Shown here: one piece after another, positions 9,716 to 17,690 of the stretch
Position numbering within the stretch: position 1 is the first letter of the stretch
How the letters are laid out: each line of letters opens with the position of its first letter
From: Mariprofundus sp.
GTDB taxonomy: Bacteria > Pseudomonadota > Zetaproteobacteria > Mariprofundales > Mariprofundaceae
Direction: 5' to 3'
DNA length: 64,000 nucleotides
Assembly: GCA_021772775.1 (NCBI GenBank)
Contig: JAJFLH010000031.1
Location: 62,001 to 126,000, forward strand
Program-made: the position numbers and the translations under genes
The notes under the pieces: model-generated
Databases searched by the model: none
Told to the model about the DNA's origin: nothing
Seen by the model: only the letters and a program-made list of their open reading frames with translations

Positions 9716-12432
9716 ATCGAATCATCATGCTCGGATTACGGCATCGTCTGTTATTGCTATTAACCATAACTGCTTTGACTGTGTTGGCTGCCGTCGGTAT
9801 GCAAGGCTTACACATTGATACAGGCACAGAGAGCATGATTGCAAAAGGCTCTGCCAGCCACCTGCGTTATGAGGCTGTGGTGGAAGAGTTTGGGTCGGAT
9901 AAGCAAACGCTCATCTTTGTGCGCGACAAAGCATTGTGGAGTACAGAAAAACTTACATATTTAAAAGCTTTGCATACACGTCTGGCTGCATTGGAAATAG
10001 TAGAGAGTGTCGAGGATCTTTTCACACTTCGCAGTTTGCGTGGTGAAGAGGGGCGTATCAGTTCAACGCTGTTGATGGATTATATTCCACAGAGTCCTGC
10101 AGATGTCGATCAGCTAAAAAAAGATATTTTATATAACCCTTTGGTGAAGGGAAATCTCATTTCAGCCGGTGGTGAAGCGCTGGCATTGATGGTGACGATT
10201 AGGCCTTCTGCCATGCAACAACTGGGGCATGCTAAAGTATATGAAATGATGCAACAGGAGATCAATCCATCTTCCATGCATTTTGAGCGTTTGTTTCAAA
10301 TTGGTGCAGCACGCATTCAGACGGAGATGGAAGAGACGCTATTTTTGGATATGCGGAACTTAGCTCCGCTATCTGCAGGCCTTATTTTATTGGTGATTTT
10401 GCTATTCATGCGCAGCGTCACTGCCGCTTTTATACCACTGCTGACCGCTGGTATAAGTTTAGTATGGACACTGGGCATGATGGGGTGGGCCGGTATTCCG
10501 GTAAATATTTTAAGTGCGATGCTACCGACATTGATTATTGTCATTGGATCGACAGAAGATACCCATTTGATCGCATCCTTTTTGGCCACACGTAGGCAGT
10601 ACCCTGATCGGGAGCCTGAATTCTGTGTGCGACGGATGCTGAATAAAATGGGTTTACCGCTGCTGTTAACCATACTCACCACCGTTCTCGGTTTTGCCGG
10701 CAATATTTTCAGTAATATGGAGTTGATTCGTGATTTTGCACTGGCATCCAGTTTTGCCATGTTAGCTAATGGTTTGATTACCCTCATGTTGGTGCCTGTC
10801 ATGCTTATTATGATGGCTGCCCCTAAAACATCTGGAAACAGAGCGAGCGGTGAGGGGTGGTTATCCAGAGGAATACTTCAACTCAATAATCAATCCAATC
10901 TCAGCCTGCAACGTCTGCTACTTGGTGGGACTCTGTTGTTGTGTGCCTTTTTCCTTTATCAGGCATCCAAGCTCTATGTAACCAATGATCCGATGTCCTA
11001 TTTCAAACAGGATCGGGCTTTGATCACGGATGCCAACGAAGTGCACCTACACCTGGCTGGCATCAAAACATTCTTTATCACCGTTCAATCCGATGAGGAG
11101 CAGGCTTTCTTACAACCCAAACAACTGCGTAAGCTGGAGGTGATTGAGAGCTTTATTCATACGCAGAATGTGTTTGACCGCAGCATATCGCTGGTCGATT
11201 ATATGAAGTTATTGAATCGTGAATTTCATGCGGGTGACGAACAGTGGTATGAGCTGCCAAACAACAAAGAGATGGCATCACAATATCTGTTATTTATGCA
11301 TCGGCAGGAGTTAAAGCGTTATGTAAGCCATGATTATCGGCGAGCCATGATCGTAGTTCGCCATCATATTAGCGATTCCAATCTGTTGAATCGCAGCGTT
11401 GATGAATTAAGAGAAGTAGCAGCAGAGATCGTTGGCGCTGATATGCAGGTATATATTGTCGGCGAAAACCTCATGATCAATGAAGAAGCTGATTCACTTT
11501 TACATGCTCAGGTTGAATCATTGATGATATTTCTAGGCATTATTTTCTTGCTGATGTCAGCCATGTTTACATCCTTTAAGGGTGGTTTGATTGCCATGGT
11601 TCCGAGTCTTATCCCGATCATTTTGATGTTTGGGGTCATGGGGTTACTGGGCATACCACTTAATCCAGGTACTGCGATGGTGGCCGTGATTGCTATTGGT
11701 ATAGCAATTGATAGCACGATTCATATGCTTTCCAGTTATAATAAACATAGCCGGGATATGGGCAATGCAGCGCTAGCCGTTCAGAAAACGGTATATGAAG
11801 AAGCACTTCCGATGATCACAACCACCGTCGCATTGGCATTGGGTTTTGGCATTTTACTGGCCTCTGACTTTGCCATTATTGGCCAGTTTGGTGCATTGGC
11901 TGCCGCCACGATGCTGTTTGCCCTGTTCGCTAATTTGATTGTGACGCCATTAATTATGTCGCGCATGCGATTGGTTAGCCTGTATGATATTTTAGCTCTG
12001 TCCATGGACAAACAAGCGCTGCGATCATCTCAGCTGTTCAATGACATGTCTGATTATCAGATCCGTAAAGCGATGCTGATTTCTGAAATGAAAAACTTTC
12101 AAAAAGGTGCCCGGATTATTGAGCAGGGTTGCCTCGACCGTAGTATGTATCTGTTGATTCGTGGTGAAGTCGATGTGGTGCATCATGCCAAAGACGGCGA
12201 CGATATGCTGCTGGCCCGATTGAAACCCGGTGACTTGTTCGGTGAGATTGCATTTGTCGGAGAGATACGGCGCACCGCTGATGTTATTGCAATAGGAGCT
12301 GTCTCTGTCGTGAAATTTGATTATGAACGTTTAAAACATGATCTGCGCTATTTCCCCCGTATTGTGGCGAAGTTAAACTTCAACATCAGCTATATACTTG
12401 GCAAACGATTAGCCGGCACATTAAAGGATTAA
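9712..12432 (+). CDS. RND/MMPL-family exporter with C-terminal cyclic-nucleotide-binding domain
   Basis: This 906-residue inner-membrane protein has the RND layout: one N-terminal membrane helix, a periplasmic loop, five or six helices (about 215-370), a second helix and loop, then a second helix bundle (about 600-760). Tell-tale segments are VIGSTEDTHLIASF and IAIGIAIDSTIHML, the charged helix-4-type motifs of proton-driven lipid or hopanoid exporters. From about residue 775 a cNMP-binding domain follows, with its phosphate-binding cassette at about 841-862: DLFGEIAFVGEIRRTADV keeps the Gly-Glu pair and the Arg that bind the cyclic phosphate. The domain would sit in the cytoplasm. The gene overlaps the LolA-like gene by 4 nt. 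A cNMP-gated lipid exporter is the natural inference; the ligand is not known. Confidence 0.88.
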   Translation: MNRIIMLGLRHRLLLLLTITALTVLAAVGMQGLHIDTGTESMIAKGSASHLRYEAVVEEFGSDKQTLIFVRDKALWSTEKLTYLKALHTRLAALEIVESVEDLFTLRSLRGEEGRISSTLLMDYIPQSPADVDQLKKDILYNPLVKGNLISAGGEALALMVTIRPSAMQQLGHAKVYEMMQQEINPSSMHFERLFQIGAARIQTEMEETLFLDMRNLAPLSAGLILLVILLFMRSVTAAFIPLLTAGISLVWTLGMMGWAGIPVNILSAMLPTLIIVIGSTEDTHLIASFLATRRQYPDREPEFCVRRMLNKMGLPLLLTILTTVLGFAGNIFSNMELIRDFALASSFAMLANGLITLMLVPVMLIMMAAPKTSGNRASGEGWLSRGILQLNNQSNLSLQRLLLGGTLLLCAFFLYQASKLYVTNDPMSYFKQDRALITDANEVHLHLAGIKTFFITVQSDEEQAFLQPKQLRKLEVIESFIHTQNVFDRSISLVDYMKLLNREFHAGDEQWYELPNNKEMASQYLLFMHRQELKRYVSHDYRRAMIVVRHHISDSNLLNRSVDELREVAAEIVGADMQVYIVGENLMINEEADSLLHAQVESLMIFLGIIFLLMSAMFTSFKGGLIAMVPSLIPIILMFGVMGLLGIPLNPGTAMVAVIAIGIAIDSTIHMLSSYNKHSRDMGNAALAVQKTVYEEALPMITTTVALALGFGILLASDFAIIGQFGALAAATMLFALFANLIVTPLIMSRMRLVSLYDILALSMDKQALRSSQLFNDMSDYQIRKAMLISEMKNFQKGARIIEQGCLDRSMYLLIRGEVDVVHHAKDGDDMLLARLKPGDLFGEIAFVGEIRRTADVIAIGAVSVVKFDYERLKHDLRYFPRIVAKLNFNISYILGKRLAGTLKD

Positions 12433-12822
12433 ATTATGATCTGATGTATGATTGTCTAAAATATTGTTCTAAAACATATAGCGCGTCGTTCTGATCAGCA
12501 TATCAATGTTGACAGAGGCCAGGGAAACCGCATTAAAATATCCTCAGTTTACGATCATGACTCAGCATGTTTCACCGGCCGATGCTGCGCATCACAGGGG
12601 GGGGCCATAGTGCACGCATAGTAAAAACAACAAGAGATGCAATCCTCATCTCTGGCTCTCCGGTTAGGATTGTTTTTTGATTATTGTATTGATTTATCTG
12701 CGTCCTTTGCGGTAAATGCTTTTGAACTATTCTAATGAGATCGCTTTGTGGAAGTAGCCCGCTTTATTGCTTAGAGTTCTCTTGATAAGTATGGTATAAC
12801 TCGATCTTCTCTAAGGGAGAAA
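12433..12822. other. Intergenic region with no gene seen
   Basis: These 390 nt between the RND exporter and the response regulator contain no plausible ORF. They hold a G8 tract (12597-12604) and the paired inverted repeats at 12633-12678. The promoter of the response regulator must lie in the AT-rich second half. Confidence 0.6.
12633..12678 (+). terminator. Interleaved inverted repeats ending in T6: terminator or pseudoknot
   Basis: AGAGATG (12633-12639) pairs perfectly with CATCTCT (12647-12653). The 7-nt loop between them, CAATCCT (12640-12646), pairs perfectly with AGGATTG (12666-12672), which is followed at once by TTTTTT (12673-12678). The outer pair with the T-run looks like an intrinsic terminator. 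The two stems overlap in the manner of an H-type pseudoknot or two exclusive states. It lies 200 nt after the RND stop and 145 nt before the leader peptide. Confidence 0.5.
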
Positions 12823-12870
12823 ATGATGAAAGGTAGATATCTATATCCTATTTATGCAAAACAGCAGTGA
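12823..12870 (+). CDS. Candidate 15-residue leader peptide
   Basis: The ORF ATG ATG AAA ... TGA encodes MMKGRYLYPIYAKQQ. It has a good ribosome-binding site, AAGGGAGA (12813-12820), which the response-regulator ATG at 12854 lacks. Its stop lies 17 nt inside the regulator gene in another frame, so translation of the peptide could feed translation of the regulator. It is rich in Tyr (3 of 15). No homologue is claimed. Confidence 0.4.
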   Translation: MMKGRYLYPIYAKQQ

Positions 12871-13672
12871 TTTATCTATGAATCAATGCAATACGAACTC
12901 AGGTTTGTCACCATTAAAACCCACCGTATTGATTATTGATGACAATCAAATTTCCCTGACATATTTGACCATCATGTTGGATGATAATGTTAATATACTC
13001 ACAGCCACAAATGCGAGTGCAGGTTTAGAGGTACTGCAGGAGGGGCATCATATATCCGTTGTACTACTGGATCTCATGCTGCCTGATCTCAATGGCCTCG
13101 AGGTATTGAGAAAAATCAGAAACAATGAAAAAACGTCTGATATGAATGTTATTATTATCACCGGATCGATGAATAATGAGTGGATGCTTCGCTCAGCTAA
13201 TATGAATATTCAGGGCTATTTTAAGAAACCATTTGATGGCGCAAGCCTGATTGATCGTATTATGGAATTAAGTGGTAATGTGAAGGCATTGGACCACATG
13301 GCTTTAAGAGATTTGTGGGGGGAGGATTTTGAAACCCGCATGCAAGCTATTGGATCTATTGTGAAACCTGCCCTTATCTATATCAATGAGAATTTTCATA
13401 GAACATGCCGTAGGGATAATTTAGCGAATCAGCTGGGGATTTCTCCTGATTATCTGAGTCGCATCTTTAAAAAAGAGGTTGGCATCTGTCTGAATGAATA
13501 TATCTCGCATTGTAGAGTACATCTGAGTCGAGATCTGCTTATTAACCAGCCCGAAATGAAAGTGAAAAGTATTGCCCGATACGCTGGGATTCCTGATGTA
13601 GATTACTTTTGCAAAGTGTTTAAAAAACACACCGGTTATACGCCGAATGAATATCGACAAAAGTCGATATAG
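12854..13672 (+). CDS. Response regulator with AraC-type DNA-binding domain
   Basis: The 272-residue protein has an N-terminal receiver domain with acidic pair Asp29-Asp30, phospho-acceptor Asp73 (VVLLDLMLPD), Thr103 and Lys124/125 (GYFKKPF). A linker leads to an AraC/XylS double helix-turn-helix (about 175-270), with LANQLGISPDYLSRIFKKEVG and FCKVFKKHTGYTPNEYRQ. It should be a phosphorylation-controlled transcription factor. No sensor kinase is adjacent, so its partner is elsewhere. The start ATG 12854 has no ribosome-binding site of its own but overlaps a well-placed leader ORF; ATG 12878 is a second candidate. The closest known architecture is the YesN-like REC-AraC family. Confidence 0.88.
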   Translation: MQNSSDLSMNQCNTNSGLSPLKPTVLIIDDNQISLTYLTIMLDDNVNILTATNASAGLEVLQEGHHISVVLLDLMLPDLNGLEVLRKIRNNEKTSDMNVIIITGSMNNEWMLRSANMNIQGYFKKPFDGASLIDRIMELSGNVKALDHMALRDLWGEDFETRMQAIGSIVKPALIYINENFHRTCRRDNLANQLGISPDYLSRIFKKEVGICLNEYISHCRVHLSRDLLINQPEMKVKSIARYAGIPDVDYFCKVFKKHTGYTPNEYRQKSI

Positions 13673-14041
13673 CTAAAATAACTCTATTTTTATATCCGGC
13701 GACTTTGCTAAAGGTCGCATTATTACAGCTAAAGACAGAAATCCACAGTAAAAAGCAGATTTTTCCGGCTGGGGAACATTGGGGTTTGTGACTATGATTG
13801 CCGAAATTCTGTATTTATGAAAAACAACGCAGAAAGAAGGCAGAGTTTTTTTAAGTCTGTATAAAATCAGGGATGCCAACAATAGATGTGAAGTGCGTTT
13901 TATCATCAATATTGATGATGAATGTCCTTTTTACTGATGGTATATGACCTGAGGCTTGAGGCTCAACCTATCCAATATATAGCGTTATATGAGCAATCAA
14001 AGTGCTTATGTAAACGTTACTTTAGATTAACAGGGGGAAAT
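13673..14041. other. Intergenic region, no gene seen
   Basis: This 369-nt stretch contains a weak hairpin near 13699-13719 just after the regulator stop, and the perfect palindrome at 13902-13919. A 78-codon minus-strand ORF in it has no recognisable features and is left out. The upstream 120 nt of the longer DUF2726 reading frame fall here and are judged untranslated. Confidence 0.5.
13896..13930. repeat. Dispersed palindromic repeat, copy 1
   Basis: GCGTTTT is followed by the perfect 18-nt palindrome ATCATCAATATTGATGAT (13902-13919), then GAATGTCCTTTT. The same arrangement recurs at 17946-17980 with the two central bases changed, so the arms are conserved and the centre is not. A protein operator or a small REP-like element would both fit. 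Confidence 0.6.
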
Positions 14042-14626
14042 ATGACTTTGATATACATGGGGCTGGTAGCAGTCTTATTAGTAATAGCGGTGATTTTTAA
14101 ATCAATGAAAATGAAAGGGGCAGGGGAAAGTAGTTTTCCTTATAGAAAACAGCGCGCGATTTTCACAGCACCTGAAAGTTCATACTATAATTTACTTCGT
14201 CAGGCAGCAGGCGCTAATATACTTATTTTTGGCAAGGTACGTGTAGCTAATATTATTGCCCCAAATAAAGGTATGACAGATAGGCAGTGGAAGAATGCAT
14301 TCGGTAAAATCACTGCTGAACATTTTGACTTTGTACTGTGTGATATAAAAACACATGCTGTCTTATGTGTGATTGATTTTAATGGTCATCCATCTGAATC
14401 GAAAAAGAGAAAAGAGCATGACGCATTTTTAAAAGGGGCTTGCGAGTCGGTTCAAATCCCTCTGATTCAGGTTAAAGTAGGTGTGAACTACACCGTTGAT
14501 GATATCCAAAAAACTTTAATTTCTCATTTACCAAACTTAAAAAACACTCTACTGCAGTCTAGAAAGGCTATGAATCAAGACGTACTCAAAAAAACTGAAA
14601 CATTACTGGTCTCAAACGCTTCTTAG
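14042..14626 (+). CDS. Membrane-anchored DUF2726 protein
   Basis: The 194-residue protein has one N-terminal membrane helix (about residues 2-20, LIYMGLVAVLLVIAVIF) and a cytoplasmic DUF2726 domain. The domain is recognisable from APESSYYNLLRQA, GKVRVANI, HFDFVLCDIKTHAVLCVIDF and a final KVGVNYTVDDI. DUF2726 has a nuclease-like core, with a possible acidic/ELN-type site at VLCVIDFNG, but its function is not established. The longer frame opens at 13922. I chose ATG 14042 because AGGGGGAAAT stands just upstream and the protein then begins with its membrane anchor. It is a single-gene unit between two regions with hairpins. Confidence 0.75.
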   Translation: MTLIYMGLVAVLLVIAVIFKSMKMKGAGESSFPYRKQRAIFTAPESSYYNLLRQAAGANILIFGKVRVANIIAPNKGMTDRQWKNAFGKITAEHFDFVLCDIKTHAVLCVIDFNGHPSESKKRKEHDAFLKGACESVQIPLIQVKVGVNYTVDDIQKTLISHLPNLKNTLLQSRKAMNQDVLKKTETLLVSNAS

Positions 14627-14687
14627 GATTCGTTTTATATCTCTGAAAATATCGATTGTATAAAATTAGTGGGAATAGGTGAAAAAA

Positions 14688-16166
14688 ATGAATGATACTA
14701 TGAAAGCGGTTATCCTGGCTGGGGGGTCAGGTAGTCGTTTGTGGCCGTTGTCACGTCAACAATTACCCAAGCAGTTCCTAACTTTGACGGGTGATGAAAG
14801 CATGCTGGGTGCGACTATTACACGTTTGTCACCATTGATTGATAAGGATGATATCTGGGTTGTGACTGGAGAAAAACATGCAACAGGAGAGGCCTTCTCA
14901 GAGCTTAATGGCCTGAATCAGATTTTGGAGCCATCTGGTCGCAATACCGCACCAGCTGTCGCCTTAAGTGCAGCTTTGATGCAGGACTTGAGTAATGATG
15001 ACCCTGTGATGGTGGTGTTACCTGCTGATCATATTGTGGCAGATAAAGAAGCCTTCCAACACAGTCTGAAGCGGGCGGTGATTGCAGCCAATTCAGGCCA
15101 GTTGGTTACCTTCGGTATTGTCCCCGATCAGCCTGAAACCGGTTTTGGTTATGTCCAGGCCGACACAGAAGGTATGGGCATTCATCGGGTAATTCGCTTT
15201 GTTGAAAAGCCAGATAGAGAAGCAGCCCAGAAGATGCTTGATGAGGGTGGCTACTTCTGGAATTCAGGCATGTTTGTTTGGAAAGCTTCGGTGATTCTGG
15301 CTGAAATAGAGAAACACCTTCCGGAAGTTTGGTCGCTGTTGCAAGGCATGAGAGCGCGCTGGAACAGTGGTGAGAATTGGCAGGAAGTGATTCGCGAAAA
15401 CTTTGATAAGATGCCGGATATCTCTATTGATTACGGTGTGATGGAGAGATCTGATAATGTATCACTTGTCTCAATTGATATCGGTTGGTCTGATGTTGGT
15501 AGCTGGGATGCTGTGCATGATATTGCCGCCCAGGATGACGATGGCAATGAGATCAGCGGCAATGTATTGGCGATTGATTGTAAGGGTTCGTTATTGAGAA
15601 GTGAATCACGATTGATTGCCGCAGTAGGCTTGGAAGATTTGATCGTAGTGGAGACTCCGGATGCGATTCTGGTCGCTAAAGCCGGTGAGAGTCAGCGTGT
15701 ACGTGAGCTGGTTGATTCATTGAAGAAGGGTAGTGATAAGTATCATATCGAACATGTAACTGTGCGTCGTCCATGGGGCAGTTACACCGTGTTGGAATCA
15801 AGCGGTGAAGGTTACCAATTGAAACGAATTGATGTATTGCCTGGGGCCAAGCTGAGCCTGCAATCGCATCAACATCGTTCAGAGCACTGGATCGTGGTGG
15901 CAGGTACAGCAACGATCACCTGTGGCGACATGGTCAAAATTGTAGCTAGAAACGGCAGTGCATATATCCCTATTGGTGAAACGCATCGTTTAGAGAATCG
16001 CGGTAAAGTTCCTGTTCAGTTGATTGAAGTTCAGGTCGGTGATTATCTCGGAGAAGATGATATTGAACGCTTCGAAGATGATTACGGCAGAGTGCCTGAA
16101 CTTCAGATAAATGATTTACTGAAAAAAGATGATGTTGAGCGCTTTGATGCGCTTCCAGTAGCCTGA
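14688..16166 (+). CDS. Mannose-1-phosphate guanylyltransferase / mannose-6-phosphate isomerase
   Basis: This bifunctional enzyme (ManC/AlgA/CpsB type, 492 residues) makes GDP-mannose for surface polysaccharides. The N-terminal nucleotidyltransferase shows AGGSGSRLWPLSRQQLPKQF, RNTAPAVALSA, FVEKPD and IDYGVMERS. The C-terminal type II phosphomannose isomerase cupin shows RPWGSYTVLE, LKRIDVLPGAKLSLQ and HQHRSEHWIVV. Three in-frame starts exist (GTG 14679, ATG 14688, ATG 14700). ATG 14688 is preferred because AGGTGA sits 6 nt before it. No other polysaccharide gene is adjacent. A strong hairpin (16200-16261) follows and may end the transcript. Confidence 0.92.
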   Translation: MNDTMKAVILAGGSGSRLWPLSRQQLPKQFLTLTGDESMLGATITRLSPLIDKDDIWVVTGEKHATGEAFSELNGLNQILEPSGRNTAPAVALSAALMQDLSNDDPVMVVLPADHIVADKEAFQHSLKRAVIAANSGQLVTFGIVPDQPETGFGYVQADTEGMGIHRVIRFVEKPDREAAQKMLDEGGYFWNSGMFVWKASVILAEIEKHLPEVWSLLQGMRARWNSGENWQEVIRENFDKMPDISIDYGVMERSDNVSLVSIDIGWSDVGSWDAVHDIAAQDDDGNEISGNVLAIDCKGSLLRSESRLIAAVGLEDLIVVETPDAILVAKAGESQRVRELVDSLKKGSDKYHIEHVTVRRPWGSYTVLESSGEGYQLKRIDVLPGAKLSLQSHQHRSEHWIVVAGTATITCGDMVKIVARNGSAYIPIGETHRLENRGKVPVQLIEVQVGDYLGEDDIERFEDDYGRVPELQINDLLKKDDVERFDALPVA

Positions 16167-16199
16167 CCTCATCAGCTTTGATGTTTAATAAGTAATAAC

Positions 16200-16261
16200 A
16201 ATCGGCAGCGGTGTGTTTCTTAATCACTTGTAGTGGATAAATAAACACACTGTTGCCGATT
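16200..16261. terminator. Long stem-loop after the GDP-mannose gene
   Basis: A 19-nt arm (16200-16218, starting AATCGGCAGCGG) pairs with 16243-16261 (ending TGTTGCCGATT). All positions match except two, and these become G-U pairs in RNA. The loop is 24 nt. No T-run follows, so it may act as an RNA-stabilising or Rho-related 3' structure, or as a factor-independent terminator of weak type. It lies 34 nt past the stop codon. Confidence 0.55.
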
Positions 16262-16455
16262 ATTTCATGCATGTTCCTTTGAGAACAACATCCATACAGA
16301 TAAAACTCATACCATTCTATTTGCATGTTCATATGACAACAACGGCAATTTGGAACGCAGACATTCGTCTTTTTTCAATACTATCTTCTTCCGAGCATTG
16401 GCCATTCAATCGTTATGATTTTGCAATAGTTTATAGTGGCTTGATCATAGGCACC

Positions 16456-16617
16456 TTAGCACAGCATCGGGGCCAAACTATGATCCATCGAATATACGCA
16501 AGGGTTTGCTTGCAGTAAGCTGCGAATCGCCAGCCACACTTCAGCTTGGGTTTCACTGTATATATAACGAGCAAATCGCTCACTAAAACCATCAACACTA
16601 CAATCAGAGTGATGCAT
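16456..16617 (-). CDS. Hypothetical small protein or gene fragment
   Basis: This 53-codon minus-strand ORF has protein-like composition (SERFARYIYSETQAEVWLAI, then SLLQANPCVYSMDHSLAP). It has no ribosome-binding site before its ATG, and a TAG stop lies 8 codons upstream. It may be the remainder of a decayed gene. No family is recognised, and the call rests on amino-acid texture only. Confidence 0.25.
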   Translation of the reverse strand: MHHSDCSVDGFSERFARYIYSETQAEVWLAIRSLLQANPCVYSMDHSLAPMLC

Positions 16618-16768
16618 TTGCGCTTGGCTTAAATCAATCTAAAAATGCAATAGCGATAAATGGCTTGTGGATGTAGTTTTAATGCTTCTAATGATCATAC
16701 TCGAAAGCAATAATCGTAAGTATGGCTGCTTTATAGATCGCACAAATGGGCAGTGACACGGAGAAAAC

Positions 16769-16882
16769 ATGAAGCTATCAACAAAAATCATTATCGGCAT
16801 AGTAGTCGCCCTGGCCATGATTTTGGCTTTAGAGGTGCTTGTCAGCAGCTATTTTATGGATCAATTCGGGCATCACAAATAA
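16769..16882 (+). CDS. 37-residue single-pass membrane protein
   Basis: This ORF is too short for normal gene finders but looks real. ACGGAGAAAAC gives a GGAG ribosome-binding site 5-6 nt before the ATG. The product has a basic N-terminus (MKLSTK), one membrane helix (about residues 7-29, with IIIGIVVALAMILALEVLV), and a short tail ending in FGHHK. It stops 3 nt before the thpR ATG, which itself has no clear ribosome-binding site, so the two are probably co-translated. The role is unknown. The HH tail and leaderless membrane anchor offer no further clue. Confidence 0.6.
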   Translation: MKLSTKIIIGIVVALAMILALEVLVSSYFMDQFGHHK

Positions 16883-16885
16883 ACC

Positions 16886-17500
16886 ATGCGCCTGTTTGCC
16901 GCTATTGAAATCCCTCAGCCAGTTCAAGATCAGATAGAGCTCTGGTGGCAAGAGGCACGTGGGCATCTCGATCCTGATCTATGGCGTGAAGTTCCTCCGC
17001 ATCTTTGGCATCTGACTGTCGCTTTCTATGGCGATGTTTCTGGTGATGAAACAGATGACCTTGCAGAAGAGCTGGCCGAATATGCGTCTCAAAGCTCTGA
17101 AATTCACTTGCAACTTAAGAACTATGGCGTGTTTCCAAATGCTTCAAAAGCGAATGTGTTCTGGGTGGGCGTTCAGGAGAAGCCCGATGTAAACCATCTC
17201 AAACATCTTACACGTTGTTGCAGACGAGCAGGGCACATGGCAGTTCATAAACGCACAGCCAAAGAGACCTCTTTTCAAGCCCATATCACTGTCGCCAGAT
17301 CTAAGGCGCATAACCAGCTCATGGATATGCAACGTATGCAGATGATAGCGGCTCTACCAGAGATTGATTGGATGGTAGGGAGGATACATCTGTATCACTC
17401 TATTTTAAGGCCGGAAGGGCCACAATACCGACGACTGGAAACATTTGATTTGAACACTGCAGGTCAGCGGATGAGTAGAAAAAGCCTTTCGCCAGACTGA
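16886..17500 (+). CDS. thpR: RNA 2',3'-cyclic phosphodiesterase (2H family)
   Basis: This 204-residue enzyme (also called 2'-5' RNA ligase, LigT) opens 2',3'-cyclic phosphates on RNA. It has the two HxTx motifs that define the 2H phosphoesterase superfamily: His42-Leu-Thr44 in HLWHLTVAFYGD, and His133-Ile-Thr135 in HITVARSK. It begins MRLFAAIEIP, typical of the family. It follows the 37-residue membrane protein by 3 nt. Its 3' end runs straight into the remains of a ParE-type toxin in another frame, suggesting a past rearrangement at this spot. Confidence 0.9.
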   Translation: MRLFAAIEIPQPVQDQIELWWQEARGHLDPDLWREVPPHLWHLTVAFYGDVSGDETDDLAEELAEYASQSSEIHLQLKNYGVFPNASKANVFWVGVQEKPDVNHLKHLTRCCRRAGHMAVHKRTAKETSFQAHITVARSKAHNQLMDMQRMQMIAALPEIDWMVGRIHLYHSILRPEGPQYRRLETFDLNTAGQRMSRKSLSPD

Positions 17501-17690
17501 GTGAAATGCCCGAACGCGGTAGCTATCCAAAAGTGTTGCAAGCAGTGGTTATCCATGAATATCGGGAGGTTTTCTTTAAAGCCTATCGCATCATCTATCA
17601 TGTGAGTGGTGAGCGTGTTTACGTTCTTATGAAGTGAGATGCGGTCCCTGTTGGAGCTCCGCCTGATGAGCTCAGTGATGAAGTACAAAA
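17497..17690 (+). pseudogene. Remnant of a RelE/ParE-type toxin
   Basis: The frame from 17497 reads LSEMPERGSYPKVLQAVVIH, then EYREVFFKAYRIIYHVSGER and VYVLMK before a stop at 17635. This is the central and C-terminal core of ParE toxins, whose usual pattern is EYREIF..YRIIY...VYVL. The typical C-terminal tail (R-D-M-x-S-L-L) continues in another frame from 17639 as MRSLLELRLMSS, so a small deletion has caused a frameshift. The N-terminal half and any antitoxin gene are missing; the frame upstream is closed by TAG at 17476 inside thpR. The toxin is broken at both ends and should be inactive. Confidence 0.7.

Larger units (their letters stand above)
16167..16768. other. 600-nt gap with a long hairpin and a doubtful small ORF
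   Basis: Apart from the hairpin at 16200-16261 and a 53-codon minus-strand ORF (16456-16617), nothing convincing is seen. A plus-strand ORF at 16267-16518 overlaps that ORF and lacks any feature of a real gene. Confidence 0.5.

Noticed and set aside
13673-13909. Minus-strand 78-codon ORF after the response regulator
   Set aside because: It ends inside the dispersed palindrome and has no recognisable motif or ribosome-binding site.
14449-14459. T-loop-like GGTTCAAATCC, suggesting a tRNA
   Set aside because: It lies inside the DUF2726 coding frame, and no acceptor, D or anticodon arms can be built around it.
16267-16518. Plus-strand 83-codon ORF after the GDP-mannose gene
   Set aside because: No ribosome-binding site, no domain-like texture, and it overlaps a more protein-like minus-strand frame.
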